DNA of 64,000 nt, taken from assembly GCA_947475735.1 (NCBI GenBank), contig CANJLQ010000008.1:62001-126000 (forward strand). The letters run 5' to 3'. Below are positions 1 to 9,131 of the stretch, one piece after another (position 1 is the stretch's first letter; each line of letters begins with the position of its first letter). The position numbers and the translations under genes were made by a program. The notes beneath the pieces were generated by a model. That model did not search any database. It saw nothing but the letters and a program-made list of their open reading frames with translations, and was not told the origin of the DNA. This DNA comes from Caulobacteraceae bacterium. Lineage in GTDB: Bacteria; Pseudomonadota; Alphaproteobacteria; Caulobacterales; Caulobacteraceae.

Positions 1-65
1 CCTGCGGGGCCGACATCCGCCGGGTGAAAGGCCCGCCCGTCGAGGGACCGGACAATGAGCACTGA
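1..65 (+). CDS. murA: C-terminal end of a gene entering from the left, probably murA
   Basis: Reading from base 3, an open frame runs in from the window edge and stops at TGA 63-65, overlapping the start of the next gene. The visible tail (CGADIRRVKGPPVEG...) resembles the end of UDP-N-acetylglucosamine 1-carboxyvinyltransferase, which commonly finishes with a 'GAD-x-x-RV' stretch. In many alphaproteobacteria murA lies directly upstream of the DUF2948 gene that follows here. Only about 20 residues are visible, so the call rests mostly on gene order. Confidence 0.4.
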   Translation, partial: CGADIRRVKGPPVEGPDNEH

Positions 66-567
66 CCAGCTGGAGAGCCAGCCGATCACGGCGGAGGAGG
101 GCGAGGCGATCCGCGCCGCCTCCGGCTCCAGCGCGCCCCTGCGCCTGCTCGCCGAGGACGGCGAGGATCTGGCCATCATTTCCGCCGCGCTTCAGGACGC
201 CATCCTGCGCCCGGCCGACATCGTCTGGGAAAAGGGCGCGCGCCGCCTGACCATCGAGCTCAGTCGCTTCTGTTGGGAATGCGGCGGCACCCGGGTGCGC
301 GCGGCCATGCAGTTCGGCGACGTCCTGGCGGTCAAGAGTCGGGGCCTGCCGCGCCTGCCCGACACGCCGCTGGAACTGCTCGCGATCCACTTCATCGAGG
401 GCGAGCCCCCGGGCGGCAAGGTCATCCTGATGTTCGCCGGCGGCGGCGACCTCCGGGTCGACGTCGAATGCCTGGACGCCGTCGTCGCCGACCTGTCGGA
501 ACGCTGGCAGGCCCGCATGGCCCCCACTCATCTGGACAGCCCCCCATCCAGCAAGGATGCCGAATGA
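55..567 (+). CDS. DUF2948 family protein
   Basis: A 170-residue soluble protein with no signal peptide or membrane segment. Its composition (a hydrophobic N-terminal [20 protein letters not shown] stretch, then a central W-E-x-G-x-R-R segment) fits the DUF2948 family, small alphaproteobacterial proteins of unknown function. The gene sits in the conserved murA-DUF2948-...-UPF0262-infA neighbourhood and overlaps the next gene by ATGA, indicating translational coupling. In many relatives hisD separates this gene from UPF0262, but here the two are directly joined. The function is unknown; only family membership is claimed. Confidence 0.8.
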   Translation: MSTDQLESQPITAEEGEAIRAASGSSAPLRLLAEDGEDLAIISAALQDAILRPADIVWEKGARRLTIELSRFCWECGGTRVRAAMQFGDVLAVKSRGLPRLPDTPLELLAIHFIEGEPPGGKVILMFAGGGDLRVDVECLDAVVADLSERWQARMAPTHLDSPPSSKDAE

Positions 568-1028
568 CCGACCAGAGGCTGGCCAGCGTCGAGTTGGACG
601 AGGCGACCCTCCCGTCCGCCACCGCCGAGATCGAGCACGAGCGCCGCGTGGCCATCTTCGACCTGGTCGAGAAGAACGCCTTCGCCCCCGACGCCGCCGA
701 CGCCGGTCCCTATGGCCTTAAGCTGTCGCTTCAGGACAACCGGCTGGTGTTCGACATCACCGGCATCGATTTCGCCCGCACCTACGCCCTGTCCCTGACG
801 CCGCTCAAGAGCGTGCTGAAGGACTATCTGATGATCTGCGACAGCTATTACGAGGCGCTGCGAGGGTCCTCGCCCAGCCAGATCGAGGCCGTCGACATGG
901 GCCGCCGGGGCCTGCACAACGAAGGGGCCGAGCTGCTCAAGGCTCGCCTCGACGGCAAGGTCGCGATCGACCACGAGACCGCCCGGCGGCTGTTCACCCT
1001 GGTCTGCGCCCTCTATCGGCGGGGCTGA
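564..1028 (+). CDS. UPF0262 family protein
   Basis: This 154-residue protein begins at the ATG that overlaps the DUF2948 stop codon (ATGA). The sequence has the UPF0262 pattern: an N-terminal E-x-E-R-x-V-A-I-x-D-L segment, a central F-D-I-x-G region, and a helix-rich C-terminal half with [20 protein letters not shown] followed by [11 protein letters not shown]. The length matches the usual ~155 residues. The family is almost confined to alphaproteobacteria and its role is unknown. Its place between DUF2948 and infA agrees with family synteny, although the phosphatase gene often found before infA is missing. Confidence 0.85.
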   Translation: MTDQRLASVELDEATLPSATAEIEHERRVAIFDLVEKNAFAPDAADAGPYGLKLSLQDNRLVFDITGIDFARTYALSLTPLKSVLKDYLMICDSYYEALRGSSPSQIEAVDMGRRGLHNEGAELLKARLDGKVAIDHETARRLFTLVCALYRRG

Positions 1029-1131
1029 ACTCGACGCGCCTCGCATTTTCGTGCATGAGGCCGCCTTCTTACGGCTCGCGCTTTCGCCCGGCGCGGGCCT
1101 TGATTCGTATTCACGGGGCGCAGGAGGCCGC

Positions 1132-1350
1132 ATGGCCAAGGAAGAACTGCTCGAGTTTCCCGGCACGGTGTCGGAACTGCTGCCGAACGCCACCTTTCGC
1201 GTGACGCTCGAGAACGATCACGAGATCATCGCCCACACCGCCGGCAAGATGCGCAAGAACCGCATCCGCGTCCTGGCCGGCGACAAGGTCCTGGTCGAGA
1301 TGACGCCCTACGACCTGACCAAGGGCCGCATCACCTATCGCTTCAAGTAA
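1132..1350 (+). CDS. infA: Translation initiation factor IF-1
   Basis: A 72-residue protein that is a full-length IF-1: a single S1-like OB-fold domain with the hallmark MAKEE N-terminus, [18 protein letters not shown], the basic [16 protein letters not shown] segment and the C-terminal [15 protein letters not shown]-1 occupies the ribosomal A site of the 30S subunit and works with IF-2 and IF-3 in start-codon selection. The ATG at 1132 is preceded by CAGGAGG at a good distance, so longer upstream extensions of the frame are unlikely. It is followed at once by maf, a common alphaproteobacterial arrangement. Confidence 0.97.
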   Translation: MAKEELLEFPGTVSELLPNATFRVTLENDHEIIAHTAGKMRKNRIRVLAGDKVLVEMTPYDLTKGRITYRFK

Positions 1351-1358
1351 GGGCAGGG

Positions 1359-1937
1359 GTGAGCCCCCGTCCCGACCTGGTGCTGGCCTCGGCCAGCCCG
1401 CGCCGCACCGAGCTGCTGGCGCTGATCGGCATCACCCCCGATCGAATCGACCCCGCCGACATCGACGAGACGCCTCTGAAGGCCGAGGAACCGCCGCGAC
1501 TGGCCGTGCGGCTCGCTCGCGGCAAGGCTCAAGCCGTCCTGACGCGGCATCCAGGCGCGCTGGTCCTGTCGGCCGATACCGTCGTCGCCGTCGGTCGCCG
1601 CCTGCTGGAAAAGCCCGCCGACGCCCCCGAGGCCGAGCGGTTCCTGCGTCTGCTGTCCGGTCGCAACCACCGCGTTTTCACCGCCGTGGCCCTGGCGACG
1701 GCGGCGCGCACCACCCATCGCTGCGTCGAAACCCGCGTGACCTTCAAACGCCTGTCCGATGCCGAGATCTCCGCCTACGTCGGCGGTGGCGACTGGCGCG
1801 GCAAAGCGGGCGGATACGGCATCCAGGGCCCCGCCGCCGCCTTCGTCACCCGCATCGTCGGCAGCCACCCGGCGGTCATGGGCCTCCCCCTGCCCGAGAC
1901 GGTCAATCTGCTGGCGGGCGCCGGCTGGCGCCGATGA
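1359..1937 (+). CDS. maf: Maf family nucleotide pyrophosphatase
   Basis: A 192-residue Maf/Ham1-like protein beginning at a GTG nine bases after infA. It has the family signatures: N-terminal LASASPRRTELL (phosphate-binding S-x-S-P-R-R), the P-x-x-A-x-x-L-A-R-x-K-A motif, VLSADTVVAV (metal-binding Asp), the SGRNHRVFTAV segment, and a C-terminal GGYGIQG motif. Maf proteins hydrolyse nucleoside triphosphates (dTTP/UTP/CTP or modified forms) to monophosphates and pyrophosphate, and have been linked to septum inhibition. The stop overlaps the next start (ATGA), so it is co-translated with the RNase E/G gene. Confidence 0.93.
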   Translation: MSPRPDLVLASASPRRTELLALIGITPDRIDPADIDETPLKAEEPPRLAVRLARGKAQAVLTRHPGALVLSADTVVAVGRRLLEKPADAPEAERFLRLLSGRNHRVFTAVALATAARTTHRCVETRVTFKRLSDAEISAYVGGGDWRGKAGGYGIQGPAAAFVTRIVGSHPAVMGLPLPETVNLLAGAGWRR

Positions 1938-2968
1938 GCGCCGTCGAGGCCTTTCTCGATGACACGCCGGGCGAGACGCGCGGCATGGTCGCCCGGGACG
2001 GCCGCTTCGAGCATCTTATCGTTCACCGCGACGACGACCCGCCCCAGAATCGCCTCGGCGCCCGCTCTGTCGGGCGGGTGATCGAGGTCCAGGCCGGATT
2101 CAACGCCGCCTTCGTCGATCTCGGAGCGCCCGGTCCCGCCGCGTTCCTTCCGATGGGGCAGGGGGCTCGGCCCCGCGAGGGCGACCGGATCGAGGTCGTG
2201 ACCACCGCCGAGCCGCGCGAGAAGAAGGGCCCGACCGTCCGCCTGATTGGCCCCGCGGAGGGCTCCCCCCACCTGATCGCGCCCGGCCCAGACGTGTCCA
2301 CCCTGCTGGCTCGCATCGCGCCGAACACCCCCGTCCAGACAGGCCTCGCCGCCATCCAGGCCTCGTGGGACGCCGAAGAGGAGGCCTTCGCGGCCGGCCA
2401 TCTCTTTCTCGAGGCGGCGTTGGACCTGGCGGTGGAGCGCACCCGTGCCCTGGTCGCCGTCGACATCGACTACACGCACATGCCGGGCCGGGACGCGAAA
2501 AGAGGTCGCCACCGCGCCAATCTGGAGGGCCTGGGCCACGCGGCGCGCCTGATCCGGCTGAAGAGCTGGGGCGGTCTGGTGGCCATCGACCTCGTCGGCT
2601 CGCGCCTGGACGCCGAGGCCATCGCCCAGGCAGCCCGCGCCGCCTTCTCCGACGAGCCGGAGATTGTGTTCGGTCCACTGAACCGTTTCGGCGTGCTGCA
2701 GTTGTCCGTGCCGTGGCGTCGGACACCGATCGAGGATCTGCTGCAGGGCCCCGACGGTGACAGGGTCGCCATGACGGCCGCCCTCGCGATGATCCGTCGT
2801 CTGCGCATGCGCCTGCTGCAAGACACTGCCACCCCGCGCTACGCCGTCCGCTGTGCTCCGGCCGAGGCGACCCTGGCGGCGCCGCTCGTCGCGCGTCTGG
2901 GTCCGCGCGCGGCCGTGGTGGCCGATCCCGCCGTCCGCCCCGGCCACGCTGATATCGAGGAGGGTTGA
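1934..2968 (+). CDS. Ribonuclease E/G family protein, short form
   Basis: A 344-residue member of the RNase E/G family. It has an S1-like segment (residues ~35-95, with [20 protein letters not shown]), followed by the DNase-I-like catalytic region with both expected metal-binding aspartates, in [10 protein letters not shown] and in GGLVAIDLV. It is much shorter than E. coli RNase G (about 490 residues). The CxxC zinc-link that joins RNase E/G dimers is not visible, so its oligomeric state may differ. It overlaps maf by ATGA and precedes yacG; maf-RNase E/G-yacG is a recurrent alphaproteobacterial set. It would act in 5'-end-dependent RNA cleavage, but activity is not shown by sequence. Confidence 0.85.
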   Translation: MSAVEAFLDDTPGETRGMVARDGRFEHLIVHRDDDPPQNRLGARSVGRVIEVQAGFNAAFVDLGAPGPAAFLPMGQGARPREGDRIEVVTTAEPREKKGPTVRLIGPAEGSPHLIAPGPDVSTLLARIAPNTPVQTGLAAIQASWDAEEEAFAAGHLFLEAALDLAVERTRALVAVDIDYTHMPGRDAKRGRHRANLEGLGHAARLIRLKSWGGLVAIDLVGSRLDAEAIAQAARAAFSDEPEIVFGPLNRFGVLQLSVPWRRTPIEDLLQGPDGDRVAMTAALAMIRRLRMRLLQDTATPRYAVRCAPAEATLAAPLVARLGPRAAVVADPAVRPGHADIEEG

Positions 2969-2972
2969 GATC

Positions 2973-3137
2973 ATGGCCTGCCCCATCTGCAGGAAGAACC
3001 CGCCCGCCGAAGCCTACAAGCCCTTCTGCTCGCGCCGGTGCGCCGACCTCGACCTTCAGCGCTGGCTCACCGGGGCCTATGTCCTGCCCGAAGTCGACGA
3101 GCCGATCCCGGACGCCGATCCGGAAGACCTGTCCTGA
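2973..3137 (+). CDS. yacG: DNA gyrase inhibitor YacG (zinc-binding)
   Basis: A 54-residue protein starting at ATG 2973, just four bases after the RNase E/G stop; the ATG is preceded by GGAGGG. The sequence carries the YacG zinc site, C-P-I-C near the N-terminus and [10 protein letters not shown] about 20 residues later, followed by RWLTGAY and an acidic tail. In E. coli YacG binds GyrB and inhibits gyrase. Size, motif spacing and position all agree with the family. Confidence 0.92.
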   Translation: MACPICRKNPPAEAYKPFCSRRCADLDLQRWLTGAYVLPEVDEPIPDADPEDLS

Positions 3138-3211
3138 TCCCGGCTGGACACCCCGTTTCGGCTCGCCTATAGACCCCGCTCTCGCGCCCCTGGACCCGAT
3201 CCGGGCGCTGC

Positions 3212-3287
3212 GCCTGGGTAGCTCAGTTGGTAGAGCAGCGGATTGAAAATCCGCGTGTCGGTGGTTCGAATCCGCCCCCAGGCACCA
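3212..3287 (+). tRNA. tRNA-Phe (anticodon GAA)
   Basis: A 76-base cloverleaf with CCA encoded. The acceptor stem GCCTGGG pairs with CCCAGGC, followed by discriminator A and CCA. The D-arm is GCTCAGTTGGTAGAGC, the anticodon stem-loop carries GAA, and the T-arm contains GGTTCGAATCC. All canonical tRNA features are present. It follows yacG, as in many relatives. Confidence 0.97.
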
Positions 3288-3699
3288 CCTTTCCCCTAGG
3301 TCAGACTTCTCGGTGACTTTCGCCGAACGGGGTTGGTTAATCTAACCGCCAAATGCAGCAGTGGTGCGACATTGCGTACCCCCGCCGAGATGGTTCGCCC
3401 ACGGGGCGAAAAGCACCTCTGCGCCCTTGACGCTCTGGTATCGGTTCGCCAAAGGAACTTGACCGCTTTCTTTGCGTGAGCGGCCGGACGCGCGTGCAAC
3501 CCCGGTTTCACGGTGTTCGACCAACCCGCCGATGGGGTCCCTCCGGGGCAACCGGATGCGACAGAAGGCGTTCCGGCGTTCGGCCACTCCCGGCCAGACG
3601 ACGGGACAACAACCGATTTCACAGGGGGGCGCTTCGCACTGACGCGTTGCGTCTCTTGGGTTCCACGAGTCAGACCAAAAAAGCAGGAACTGGCGACAC
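3288..3699. other. 412-base intergenic region upstream of exbB
   Basis: No convincing gene lies between tRNA-Phe and exbB: the short open frames here lack ribosome binding sites and family features. The region presumably holds the exbB-exbD-tonB promoter. I looked for a Fur box or clear -35/-10 pair and found none I would defend; a TTGACC at about 3459-3464 is the nearest -35-like hexamer. Confidence 0.5.
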
Positions 3700-4596
3700 A
3701 TGCACAAGACCAACATTCTTCTCGCTCTGGCCGGCGCTGCCGTTCTGATGGCGAGCTCGCCGGCTCTGGCTCAGGCCCCGGCCGCCCCGGCCCTGGACGC
3801 CGCTGCTGCCGCTCCGGCTGCTGCGACTCCGGCCCCCGCCGCCGAAACCGCCGCGCCCGCCGAGGCCGATCCGCAATCGGTCGGCGAAGCCGTCAGCGGT
3901 GGTCACTCCGGCAACATCACCCCGATTTCCATGTTCATGGACTCCGGCCTGGTCGTTAAGGTCGTCATGATCGGCCTGCTGCTGGCCTCCATCTTCTCGT
4001 GGACGCTGCTGATCATCAAACTGATCGAGTTCGGTGGTCTGAACTCCAAGACCGACCGTTTCCTGGAATCCTTCCGCCAGGCCCGCACGATCGCGGACAT
4101 GCGCAAGGTCGCGACCTCTGACGAGTTCGACGGCAACCCGCTGGCCGACATGGCCGCCGCCGCCACCGAAGAAGTCGAACTGGCCCGCCAGGCCGGCCTG
4201 TCGGTCACCGGCGAGCACCGCGACACCACCATCCTGCGCGCCCAGACCGCTGTTGCCGCCGTTCAGTCCGGCCTCGCCGGCCGTCTGTCGGGCGGCCAGC
4301 AGTTCCTGGCCTCGACCGGTTCGACCGGCCCGTTCGTGGGTCTGTTCGGTACCGTCTACGGGATCATGAACTCCTTCATCGGTATCGCCCAGTCGAACAC
4401 CACCAACCTCGCGGTCGTGGCCCCCGGTATCGCCGAGGCCCTGCTGGCCACGGGTATCGGCCTGTTCGCCGCCATCCCCGCCGTGGTGTTCTACAACTAC
4501 TTCAACACCCGCATCGCCGCCTATGGCACGCGCTCTGACGGCTTCAACGCCGAGCTGCTGAACGGCATCTCGCGTCAACTCGACAAGGGGGCGTAA
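3700..4596 (+). CDS. exbB: ExbB-type proton channel subunit of the TonB system (MotA/TolQ/ExbB)
   Basis: A 298-residue inner-membrane protein. It begins with a signal peptide ending near ALAQA, then an Ala/Pro-rich linker (to ~residue 60), then the MotA/TolQ/ExbB core: TM1 around VVKVVMIGLLLASIFSWTLL, a cytoplasmic domain, TM2 with the STGSTGPFVGLFGTVYGIMN motif, and TM3 with LLATGIGLFAAIPAVVFYNYF. ExbB forms the pentameric channel around ExbD that converts the proton gradient into force on TonB. The extended N-terminus is typical of the long ExbB variants of alphaproteobacteria. It is first in an exbB-exbD-tonB operon with very short spacings. Confidence 0.93.
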   Translation: MHKTNILLALAGAAVLMASSPALAQAPAAPALDAAAAAPAAATPAPAAETAAPAEADPQSVGEAVSGGHSGNITPISMFMDSGLVVKVVMIGLLLASIFSWTLLIIKLIEFGGLNSKTDRFLESFRQARTIADMRKVATSDEFDGNPLADMAAAATEEVELARQAGLSVTGEHRDTTILRAQTAVAAVQSGLAGRLSGGQQFLASTGSTGPFVGLFGTVYGIMNSFIGIAQSNTTNLAVVAPGIAEALLATGIGLFAAIPAVVFYNYFNTRIAAYGTRSDGFNAELLNGISRQLDKGA

Positions 4597-4601
4597 GACG
4601 C

Positions 4602-5039
4602 ATGGCCGCCAAACTCTCCGGCGGCGGCGGCGGCAAGTATCACGTCGAGCAGAACAGCGACATCAACGTCACGCCATTCGTTGATATCATGCTGGTTCTC
4701 CTCATCATCTTCATGGTGGCCGCTCCTCTGGCCACCGTGTCGGTGGAGGTGAAACTGCCCCGGGCCGTCGCGCCCCCACAGCAGAACCCGCCCAAGCCGG
4801 TGTTCATCTCGATCCAGAACGACGGCGACGTTTTCCTGGGTGACTTCCGGTCTAGTCCGGAAGCCCTGGGCGACGATCTCCGCACTCAGATCCGGACACG
4901 GAACCCCGAGGAAGAGCGGATCTACATCCGCGCGGACCAGCAGACCCGCTACGGTGACTTCATGCAGGTCATGAACGCCCTGCAGGACAATGGCTTCTAC
5001 TCGGTCGCCCTGGTCGGCGAAGATACGTCGGTGCAGTAG
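4602..5039 (+). CDS. exbD: ExbD/TolR family biopolymer transport protein
   Basis: A 145-residue single-pass protein with the ExbD layout: a Gly-rich N-terminus, then DINVTPFVDIMLVLLIIFMV, which contains the essential TM aspartate of the family in the FVDI-x-L-V-L-L motif, followed by a periplasmic domain. It would sit inside the ExbB ring and couple proton flow to TonB motion. The gene starts five bases after exbB stops and ends two bases before tonB, so the three are almost certainly one transcript. The 145-residue length is normal. Confidence 0.94.
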   Translation: MAAKLSGGGGGKYHVEQNSDINVTPFVDIMLVLLIIFMVAAPLATVSVEVKLPRAVAPPQQNPPKPVFISIQNDGDVFLGDFRSSPEALGDDLRTQIRTRNPEEERIYIRADQQTRYGDFMQVMNALQDNGFYSVALVGEDTSVQ

Positions 5040-5041
5040 CC

Positions 5042-5761
5042 ATGACAGACACACCCGTTGAGTATCATCGCAGCCGTTATGACGCCCCTCGCAAGAAGGG
5101 CTTCATGGGGGTCTCGCCCGGGATCTGGCTGATCTCCCTGGCCGTGGTCACGGTCTTGTTCGGGATCCTGATCTTCTACCTTCAGCAGACTCGCTTCGAG
5201 CTGAAGATTATGGACTACTCGGACGAGGCCGTGGACGTCGAGATCGTCGAACCGATCCCGCCGCCCCCGCCGCCTCCGCCGCCACCGCCTCCGCCGGACA
5301 CGCCCCCGCCGCCCAAGCTGCAGGTGCGCCCGCCGGTCATCAACACCCAGGCCCCTCCGCCGCCGATCACGCTTCCGATCGAGCCGACGAAGAAGGAGGA
5401 CCGGGTCGAATACACGGGTCCGCCCGTGAGCGTCCCCGGTCCCCCGCCGCCGCCGGCCCCGCCGGCTCCGGTTCGGCCTCCGGTGATCACCAACCCGAGC
5501 TGGGCGCGGCAGCCTTCGCCGGAATACCCCGAGCGGGCCTTGGAACGGGAAATCTCGGGCAGCGCCGACCTGAGCTGCACGGTCAATCCAAACGGATCGG
5601 TCAGCGGATGCTCGGTTGTCTCGGAAACGCCTGCGGGTGCCGGCTTCGGTCGCGCCGCCCTCTCGGCGGCCCGCAGCGCCCGGCTTTCGCCGCGCTCGGT
5701 CGACGGCGTGGCCACCGGTGGTACGGTCCGCTTCACGGTCCGGTTCAATCTGCCGGATTGA
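5042..5761 (+). CDS. tonB: Energy transducer TonB
   Basis: A 239-residue TonB. An N-terminal cytoplasmic stretch precedes one transmembrane helix (about residues 28-46, IWLISLAVVTVLFGILIFYL), then a proline-rich spacer with an uninterrupted run of roughly a dozen prolines (near residue 75), and a C-terminal TonB domain with PSWARQPSPEYPERALERE and GSADLSCTVNPNGSV-x-G-C-S-V. TonB spans the periplasm and contacts the TonB box of outer-membrane receptors. The window holds three such receptors, which are natural partners. The gene ends 25 bases before a strong terminator. Confidence 0.93.
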   Translation: MTDTPVEYHRSRYDAPRKKGFMGVSPGIWLISLAVVTVLFGILIFYLQQTRFELKIMDYSDEAVDVEIVEPIPPPPPPPPPPPPPDTPPPPKLQVRPPVINTQAPPPPITLPIEPTKKEDRVEYTGPPVSVPGPPPPPAPPAPVRPPVITNPSWARQPSPEYPERALEREISGSADLSCTVNPNGSVSGCSVVSETPAGAGFGRAALSAARSARLSPRSVDGVATGGTVRFTVRFNLPD

Positions 5762-5785
5762 TCTTCGGATCGAACGACAAGTCAG

Positions 5786-5821
5786 ACGCCCCGGAGGGAA
5801 ACCTCCGGGGCGTTTCTCTTT
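5786..5821 (+). terminator. Rho-independent terminator after tonB
   Basis: A perfect 12-base-pair stem, ACGCCCCGGAGG paired with CCTCCGGGGCGT around a GAAA tetraloop, is followed by TTCTCTTT. It lies 25 bases after the tonB stop and ends the exbB-exbD-tonB operon. Confidence 0.92.
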
Positions 5822-5907
5822 GGATCGCCACGCGTCGAATGCGCTTGATCGGCCGGGTGCCAGCCGCTAGATACCCGCCTCTCGAAAGCCCCTCGGGGTG
5901 ACGATGT

Positions 5908-5984
5908 GCAGCCTTAGCTCAGCTGGTTAGAGCGCCGGTTTGTGGAGCCGGAGGTCCTCAGTTCAATCCTGAGAGGCTGTACCA
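5908..5984 (+). tRNA. tRNA-His (anticodon GTG), alphaproteobacterial type
   Basis: A 77-base cloverleaf with encoded CCA. Acceptor bases GCAGCCT pair with AGGCTGT, giving a G1:U72 wobble at the end, discriminator A73 and then CCA. The anticodon loop is TTGTGGA and the T-arm contains GTTCAATCC. The base before G1 is T, so the G-1 residue that marks most tRNA-His genes is not encoded. This G1:U72/A73/no-G-1 form is the known alphaproteobacterial exception, matched by an unusual HisRS. Confidence 0.95.
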
Positions 5985-5999
5985 CTCTCCCCTCGATCG

Positions 6000-7766
6000 T
6001 CAGGCCACCTCGGCCTGTTCCGCCTCGCCCATCGGCGGCATGGCCGCGTCCGGCCGCCGCCGGCAGAGCTGCGAGATCGGCACGCTCAGCCCCTCAAGGG
6101 CCTCGACGGCGGCCTGCCGCCCGGCCTCGACGACCGGGGCATACATCTTCCAGTCGCGGATGTCGGAGCCCTCGGGCATCGGCAGGATCAGCAGGTCCGT
6201 CTCTGCCCGGCTCTCTTCCATCTCGGCATCGGTCGTCAGCGTGGCCGCCCGCATCAGGATCGAGACGATCGGCGGCCCCTTCTTCCACGCGCCCGATACG
6301 ATCCAGCGATACCAGGAGGGCGGGTTCTCCAGAGCATCAGGATCGACTCCGCGGGCCTGGGACATGTCCACGCCGACGATCGGCCCGGCGTTGAACTGGC
6401 GCATCACGTCGGTCGGGAAGTTCTTGATGACCGCCCCATCCACCAGGACCTGACCGTTCATCACCACGGGCGGCATGACGCCGGGAATCGAGATCGAGGC
6501 CCGCATGGCCCGGCGCAACAGGCCCCGGCGGTGCACCTCGATTCGCCCCGTGGTCAGGTTCGAGGACACCGCGAAGAAGGGCAGGGGCATGTCGGCGATG
6601 TCGACGTCGCCATAAGCCTCCTCCAGCAGGCGCGCGACCTTTCGGGCCCGGGTCATGGCGATGATCGGAAAGGCCAGGTCCGACAGCGGGTCCGAGGCCA
6701 CGAAGGCCCGACGGATCCGCGTGTCCAGTTCCTCGTCGGTCCAGCCCAGAGCCGGGCCGGCCGCGATGACCGCCCCCATCGAGCTGCCACCCAGGAAGTC
6801 GAAACAGACCCCGGCGTCGTGCAACGCCTTGACCGCTCCGATGTGGGCATAGGCCCGGGCTCCGCCGCCGGACAGGACCAGCCCGACCGCCGTCCCCGTC
6901 ACGATCCGCGCGATCCGGGCCGCGTCGCCGGCGTCGCCCTCGATCGCGTGGAACCAGCGGCCGGGATCGACCGCGTCCAGCCACACGCTGGTGTTGGCCG
7001 GGCGTCGCATGCGCGGGTCGCGCAGCAGGATCAGGTCGGTGAATTGCTGCAGCCCGTGGGCATTCATCGCCGGAATGACCTTGGGCGGCGCGGTCAGGGC
7101 GTCGCCGACCACGAACAGCCGATCGACCTGCCGGGCGCACAGATTGGCCCAGGACGGCTCGTCGAGCTCGGCGACGTAGAGGACGAAGTCGTGGGTGTCC
7201 TCCATGCGCGAGAACCACTCCGACACCGACGACAGGGCCGAATGGTCGATCACCTGGCAGCTGAAGCCCATGGCCTCGATGGCGGAGGCGATCCGCTCGA
7301 CGAAGGCCCGGATCGGCCGGGTGCGCACGGAGACGAAGCCGAACACCGTGGGCTCGGTGACTCCCGGCGCGCGCTCGCGGGCGCGTTGAAGCATCAGGCG
7401 CGACAGCTCGATCATGACGTCGGGGCGGGTGCGGACGGCCTCGAAGAAGTCCTCGCGCGGCAGGGCCAGGATCTCGGAATCACGCAGGGCGACGACGCTG
7501 GCCGAATGGGGTGTCCCGGCGATCAGGGCCATCTCGCCCACGGGCTCGCCCGGCTTGACGACGCCCAGGAACTGAGGCGGCTGATCGGGCTCCTGACGGA
7601 ACACGCCGAGCCGGCCGGAGCGGACCAGATACAGGCTGTCGGCCTCTTCGCCGGCCTGGAACAGGACCTCGCCGCCGGTCAGGGCGAACCAGCTGGCTCT
7701 GGTGTTCTTGTCCTCGAACACCCGCGCGAGCGTCGCTTCCAGGGTGTCGGGGCGATGCGGGGCCAT
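6000..7766 (-). CDS. Patatin-like phospholipase with cyclic-nucleotide-binding domain
   Basis: A 588-residue protein of the NTE/RssA type. Residues ~10-130 form a cNMP-binding-like domain (FALTGGEVLFQAGEEADSLY, PGEPVGEMALI). A linker of about 150 residues follows, then the patatin domain: glycine-rich LVLSGGGARAYAHIGAVKAL, the nucleophile elbow GGSSMGAVIA (G-x-S-x-G), and the catalytic dyad aspartate in DGAVIKNFP. Such enzymes are serine lysophospholipases/esterases; the N-terminal domain suggests control by a cyclic nucleotide or membrane signal. No signal peptide is seen. It stands alone on the minus strand next to tRNA-His. The substrate is unknown. Confidence 0.9.
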   Translation of the reverse strand: MAPHRPDTLEATLARVFEDKNTRASWFALTGGEVLFQAGEEADSLYLVRSGRLGVFRQEPDQPPQFLGVVKPGEPVGEMALIAGTPHSASVVALRDSEILALPREDFFEAVRTRPDVMIELSRLMLQRARERAPGVTEPTVFGFVSVRTRPIRAFVERIASAIEAMGFSCQVIDHSALSSVSEWFSRMEDTHDFVLYVAELDEPSWANLCARQVDRLFVVGDALTAPPKVIPAMNAHGLQQFTDLILLRDPRMRRPANTSVWLDAVDPGRWFHAIEGDAGDAARIARIVTGTAVGLVLSGGGARAYAHIGAVKALHDAGVCFDFLGGSSMGAVIAAGPALGWTDEELDTRIRRAFVASDPLSDLAFPIIAMTRARKVARLLEEAYGDVDIADMPLPFFAVSSNLTTGRIEVHRRGLLRRAMRASISIPGVMPPVVMNGQVLVDGAVIKNFPTDVMRQFNAGPIVGVDMSQARGVDPDALENPPSWYRWIVSGAWKKGPPIVSILMRAATLTTDAEMEESRAETDLLILPMPEGSDIRDWKMYAPVVEAGRQAAVEALEGLSVPISQLCRRRPDAAMPPMGEAEQAEVA

Positions 7767-7852
7767 GATCGGATATCGCCGGGCTGCGGCGCGCGGTTAC
7801 GCGCCGGTCGAGGATGCGAGTTAGCGACGCTTCGGCAAGCGGAGCAAGACTT

Positions 7853-8944
<1,092 letters not shown>

Positions 8945-8998
8945 TCCTGGTTCCGTCCCGTGTTTTGCGGCGACCGTAAACGGTTACAGTGCCGAGGC

Positions 8999-9131
8999 AA
9001 ATCCTCCCCCTCTGGAGGAGGTGGATGCGAAGCGAAGCGGAGCAGACGGAGGGGGCTCACGATAGATTCGGCGTGCGCAGCGGGCCCCCTCCACCGCTTC
9101 GCGGTCCCCCTCCCCCAATGGGGGAGGATTT
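8999..9131. repeat. 133-bp intergenic element with perfect 12-bp terminal inverted repeats
   Basis: AAATCCTCCCCC (8999-9010) and GGGGGAGGATTT (9120-9131) are exact reverse complements bounding the interval between the UgpC gene and the DEAD-box helicase gene. The inside is also symmetrical: GAAGCGAAGCGGAG and GGAGGGGGC in the left half face CCCCCTCCACCGCTTCG in the right half. It looks like a non-coding palindromic mini-element of the REP/MITE kind; I recall similar CTCCCCCA/TGGGGGAG elements in Caulobacterales intergenic DNA, but could not check. Its right end runs into the helicase stop codon. It could also fold as a terminator for the helicase. Confidence 0.7.

Noticed and set aside
3288-3699. 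Small ORFs of 90-148 codons upstream of exbB
   Set aside because: No ribosome binding sites, arginine/proline-rich translations, and the longest runs into the exbB gene in another frame.
5260-5310. Cytosine/guanine-rich CCG repeats in tonB as a possible repeat element
   Set aside because: They simply encode the poly-proline spacer of TonB.
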